Source of the DNA: JBBQSU01 sp038234815 | GTDB lineage: Bacteria; Planctomycetota; Phycisphaerae; Tepidisphaerales; Tepidisphaeraceae | Length of the DNA stretch: 8,555 nucleotides | Reading direction: 5' to 3' | Assembly: GCA_038234815.1 (NCBI GenBank) | Contig: JBBQSU010000145.1 | Coordinates: forward strand, 1 to 8,555 | In this document: positions 6,855-8,555 of the stretch, piece after piece | Layout of the letters: every line of letters starts with the position of its first letter | Position numbering within the stretch: position 1 is the stretch's first letter | Program-made: the position numbers and the translations under genes | The notes under the pieces: generated by a model | What the model saw: only the letters and a program-made list of their open reading frames with translations | The model's database searches: none | Told to the model about the DNA's origin: nothing

Positions 6855-7127
6855 TCAGCCCCCGGTGCGCCGGGGAACAAACGCGCGGCTGGAATCCGAA
6901 CCGAAGGTCTGGTTGTGTCCTACCTGCTTCTGCGTGGCCCCGCCCATCTTGCGCCCCTCCGGCAGGCCGCCCTTGTTCAACATGCTGCTCAAGCTACTCT
7001 TATGGGGCTTGCTCAAACTATCCTTTAAGGACTTGAAGCCCGCCGATTCCGATACCGGTGTCGTCGGCAGCTTGTCCACGGATTTAGAGACGCCGGATTT
7101 AGAGACGCTCTTTTTTTGCTTTGCCAT
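6855..7127 (-). CDS. Small basic Ser/Lys-rich protein of unknown function
   Basis: This 90-residue protein was not recognised. It starts at the ATG at 7127-7125, with AGGAG six bases upstream (CTCCT at 7134-7138 on the plus strand), a strong sign that it is translated. It has 17 serines, 13 lysines and 4 arginines against only 5 acidic residues, so it is highly positive. The first 20 residues are low complexity and include a five-residue repeat VSKSG-VSKSV. The middle alternates Ser, Lys and Leu (FKSLKDSLSKPHKSSLSSML) and could form an amphipathic helix. The C-terminal third, with GRKMGGATQKQ, HNQTFG and a final PRRTGG, looks less random and may be the conserved part. There is no signal peptide, membrane segment or cysteine. 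It lies 39 bases after the HNH stop on the same strand, so co-transcription is likely. Binding to nucleic acid is a plausible guess from charge only. Confidence 0.7.
   Translation of the reverse strand: MAKQKKSVSKSGVSKSVDKLPTTPVSESAGFKSLKDSLSKPHKSSLSSMLNKGGLPEGRKMGGATQKQVGHNQTFGSDSSRAFVPRRTGG
7080..7109. repeat. Two-copy 15-base tandem repeat inside the small basic-protein gene
   Basis: GGATTTAGAGACGCC (7080-7094) is followed directly by GGATTTAGAGACGCT (7095-7109), 14 of 15 bases identical. Being in frame, it encodes the doubled VSKS motif near the N-terminus of the basic protein. Replication slippage could change the copy number without breaking the frame. Confidence 0.85.
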
Positions 7128-7133
7128 AAATAG

Positions 7134-7138
7134 CTCCT
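7134..7138 (-). promoter_or_regulatory. Ribosome-binding site of the small basic-protein gene
   Basis: AGGAG on the minus strand stands six bases before the ATG at 7127-7125. It lies in the 39-base gap after the HNH stop codon and is the main support for the small gene being real. Confidence 0.75.
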
Positions 7139-7166
7139 GCGCTTTCAGATTTTTGATCCCGCGAAC

Positions 7167-7853
7167 TTACTTTAGTTCGACGGTCCAGTATGCGGTATCA
7201 AGGAACTGTTTCCAGCTATGATACTTTGCATCAGCCAGCCGGATGTTAATCACCGGACTGCGTTTGGGTTTCACCGGCTTGGTAATCAGGTGCATCTTCG
7301 CCTGATCGGGCGTGCGGCCGCCTTTTTTCACGTTGCACTTCACGCAACAGCAGACGATGTTCTCCCATGAGCTTTTCCCGCCCTGGCTCTTGGGCAAAAC
7401 ATGATCCAGCGAAAGCTCCGTGGTCGAAAACTTCCTGCCGCAATACTGACACTTGCTGCTGTCACGGGCGTAAATATTTCGGCGATTGAATTTCACGTCC
7501 TGACGCGGAAGCTTGTCGTAGCCCAGCAGCCGGATGATGCGCGGAACAGCGATGTTGAACCGCACCGTGCGAATCCAGTCAAACTCCGCAGGCTCGAATT
7601 CCTGCCTGAGCAGCGAAAGCTCCTGCCATTCCTCAAAATCGAAGGTCTGCCACTTGCTCTTGCCGACGTCGTCGGTCTCAATGTGAATGACCTCAGCCAT
7701 CTCGCGGCAGAGCATGGAAAATGCCCGGCGAACATTAATGACCCGGATGGCCTGGTAATACTTGTTGAGGACCAAGACGTTGGCCGCAAGCGATGACGGC
7801 AAGGCCAGAACCGCGCCGCCCGAACATGAAGATGGGATCGGATCGAAGCTCAT
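7167..7853 (-). CDS. HNH endonuclease family protein
   Basis: With the start at 7853 the product has 228 residues. A leading segment contains VLVLNKYYQAIRVINVRRAF (26-45), typical of the N-terminal domain of stand-alone bacterial HNH proteins. The HNH domain covers about 123-185. Zinc-type pairs C135-Q-Y-C138 and C170-V-K-C173 flank the active core, which has D150-H151, N165 (WENIV) and N174 in KCNVKKGGR, so the last histidine of the classic motif is asparagine here. A basic stretch PVKPKRSPV follows, and the protein ends KQFLDTAYWTVELK. It should cut DNA, but its target and role are unknown; nothing suggests an intron, intein or toxin pair. An in-frame ATG at 7925 would add 24 Arg/Cys-containing residues unlike the family, so I prefer 7853, although neither start has a strong ribosome site. 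The small basic-protein gene follows 39 bases downstream. Confidence 0.88.
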   Translation of the reverse strand: MSFDPIPSSCSGGAVLALPSSLAANVLVLNKYYQAIRVINVRRAFSMLCREMAEVIHIETDDVGKSKWQTFDFEEWQELSLLRQEFEPAEFDWIRTVRFNIAVPRIIRLLGYDKLPRQDVKFNRRNIYARDSSKCQYCGRKFSTTELSLDHVLPKSQGGKSSWENIVCCCVKCNVKKGGRTPDQAKMHLITKPVKPKRSPVINIRLADAKYHSWKQFLDTAYWTVELK

Positions 7854-8067
7854 TAATGCACCGCAACACACGCTTAACTCGCACCGTCTTGGGAGTGACC
7901 TCCGGTCAGTGAAAGCTCGGTCCATCCTGAGATCGACCGACCGACAGGTCGTGTGACCAAACCTCTCGTGTAGATTATGTTACCCCCGGGCAGAAGCAAA
8001 GGCCAGCAGGTCGTTAGTCCGCCCGGGTTTCTCGCTGTTGGGATCGGTTGGCCTTTTGCCCAAATTG

Positions 8068-8073
8068 TATGAT
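8068..8073 (+). promoter_or_regulatory. Candidate -10 box for the ketoacyl synthase gene
   Basis: TATGAT matches the TATAAT consensus at five of six positions and lies 36 bases before the GTG start. No convincing -35 box is found at normal spacing (TTGGCC at 8048-8053 is too close), so the call is tentative. Confidence 0.3.
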
Positions 8074-8100
8074 AGTGCATTGAATGTGATTTTTTGTCGA

Positions 8101-8106
8101 AGGGAG
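8101..8106 (+). promoter_or_regulatory. Ribosome-binding site deciding the GTG start
   Basis: AGGGAG is followed by AAC and then GTG at 8110. This purine-rich site supports GTG as the start codon of the ketoacyl synthase. Confidence 0.7.
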
Positions 8107-8109
8107 AAC

Positions 8110-8555
8110 GTGAAACGTCGTGTGGTCATCACCGGAATCGGCGCGGTCAGTCCGAACGGCCGCGGGGCAACTGTTTTTGGCGACGCGTGCATCAAAGGAA
8201 TCAGCGGGCTGAAGCGTTACGACGGCGCGCCAAACAAACTTCAGACCAGCGCCGTAGCGTCGATCGATTTCGATCCAACCGGCCTCATGGAAGCCGCTGA
8301 ACTGCGACGCGTGCCGCGCATGGTGCATCTCGCCTTGGCCGCATCTCGCGAAGCGATGAATCAGGCGGGTGTCGTAATCGCCGACGATGATCAGCCCCTG
8401 CAACGATCCATCGGCGTGATGCTGGGCACGGGCGGCGGCGGGCTGGCTTTTGTCGAAGAACAGTACAAGCAGCTCTTCCAACAGGGGACGGCGTCGTTGT
8501 ATTCAATTACCAGCGGGACGCACGGAAACCTTTCCAGCGAGTTGTCGATTGCGCT
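8110..8555 (+). CDS. Beta-ketoacyl-ACP synthase family protein (FabF-like), N-terminal part
   Basis: The frame opens at GTG 8110 with AGGGAG just before it and runs off the right edge after 148 codons. The first residues, KRRVVITGIGAVSPNG, are the characteristic opening of FabF-type condensing enzymes, which extend acyl chains on acyl carrier protein in fatty-acid or polyketide synthesis. Further family features follow: AASREAMNQAG at about 77-87, and the glycine-rich GVMLGTGGGGLAFVEEQ at about 102-118. Full-length members have a little over 400 residues, so roughly a third is present. The catalytic cysteine and two histidines lie beyond the window, so activity and the exact subtype (FabF, FabB or a polyketide-type relative) cannot be judged. 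The gene diverges from the HNH gene. Confidence 0.9.
   Translation, partial: MKRRVVITGIGAVSPNGRGATVFGDACIKGISGLKRYDGAPNKLQTSAVASIDFDPTGLMEAAELRRVPRMVHLALAASREAMNQAGVVIADDDQPLQRSIGVMLGTGGGGLAFVEEQYKQLFQQGTASLYSITSGTHGNLSSELSIA

Larger units (their letters stand above)
7854..8109. promoter_or_regulatory. Divergent intergenic region between the HNH and ketoacyl synthase genes
   Basis: This 256-base spacer should carry promoters for both outward-facing genes. On the minus strand CATAAT (7979-7974) resembles a -10 box for the HNH gene, without a good -35. A small hairpin CGACC-GACA-GGTCG lies at 7938-7951. CCCGGGC (7985-7991) and GCCCGGG (8021-8027) form a seven-base inverted repeat around a 29-base interval, followed by TTT on the plus strand. 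If the HNH gene actually starts at 7925, the first 72 bases are coding. Confidence 0.4.

Noticed and set aside
6522..7221. Overlapping plus-strand frames of 168 and 196 codons
   Set aside because: Both run antisense to the basic-protein gene, and the longer one also overlaps the end of the HNH gene. The minus-strand genes have better support: a ribosome site at 7134-7138 and a clear HNH domain. The plus products look like random composition.
7167..7853. HNH gene as part of a mobile intron, toxin or defence system
   Set aside because: There is no intron or intein boundary, no transposase, integrase or methyltransferase nearby, and this HNH type is found as a stand-alone chromosomal gene. The neighbours look like housekeeping genes.

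Overview
The window looks like ordinary chromosome from a moderately GC-rich bacterium. The best guess is Planctomycetota, possibly a Phycisphaerae-type lineage. This is inferred from the style of the proteins: an MJ0042-type zinc-ribbon membrane protein, a stand-alone HNH protein with an N-terminal 'VLVLNKYYQAI' segment, and weak or absent Shine-Dalgarno sites at several genes. It was not tested by any search.

Layout. Positions 1-246 (minus) hold the N-terminus of a membrane sensor-type protein, probably a histidine kinase, that runs off the left edge. A 174-base divergent spacer with two DNA dyads separates it from a plus-strand run of three genes: a zinc-ribbon protein with two membrane segments (421-1026), a complete DNA polymerase I (polA, 1105-3909) with all three catalytic domains apparently intact, and an ABC-F ATPase (4018-5928). 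After a 247-base convergent gap, the minus strand carries a small heavy-metal-associated (HMA) domain protein (6176-6424). Next comes a 430-base stretch without a convincing gene, which contains a strong stem-loop (6578-6626) and a second hairpin. Beyond it lies a minus-strand pair: an HNH endonuclease-family gene (7167-7853) followed 39 bases later by a small, very basic Ser/Lys-rich protein of unknown function (6855-7127). A divergent spacer leads to the start of a beta-ketoacyl-ACP synthase (8110 onward, plus) cut by the right edge.

The genes do not form one obvious pathway. polA serves replication and repair, the ABC-F protein probably acts on ribosomes, the HMA protein handles a soft metal such as copper, and the ketoacyl synthase belongs to fatty-acid or polyketide synthesis. 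The only pair that looks like a functional unit is the HNH gene plus the basic protein.

I see no CRISPR array, prophage, transposon, tRNA or rRNA, and no convincing new multi-gene system. The items most worth a second look are the unrecognised basic protein behind the HNH gene and the structured non-coding stretch downstream of it.
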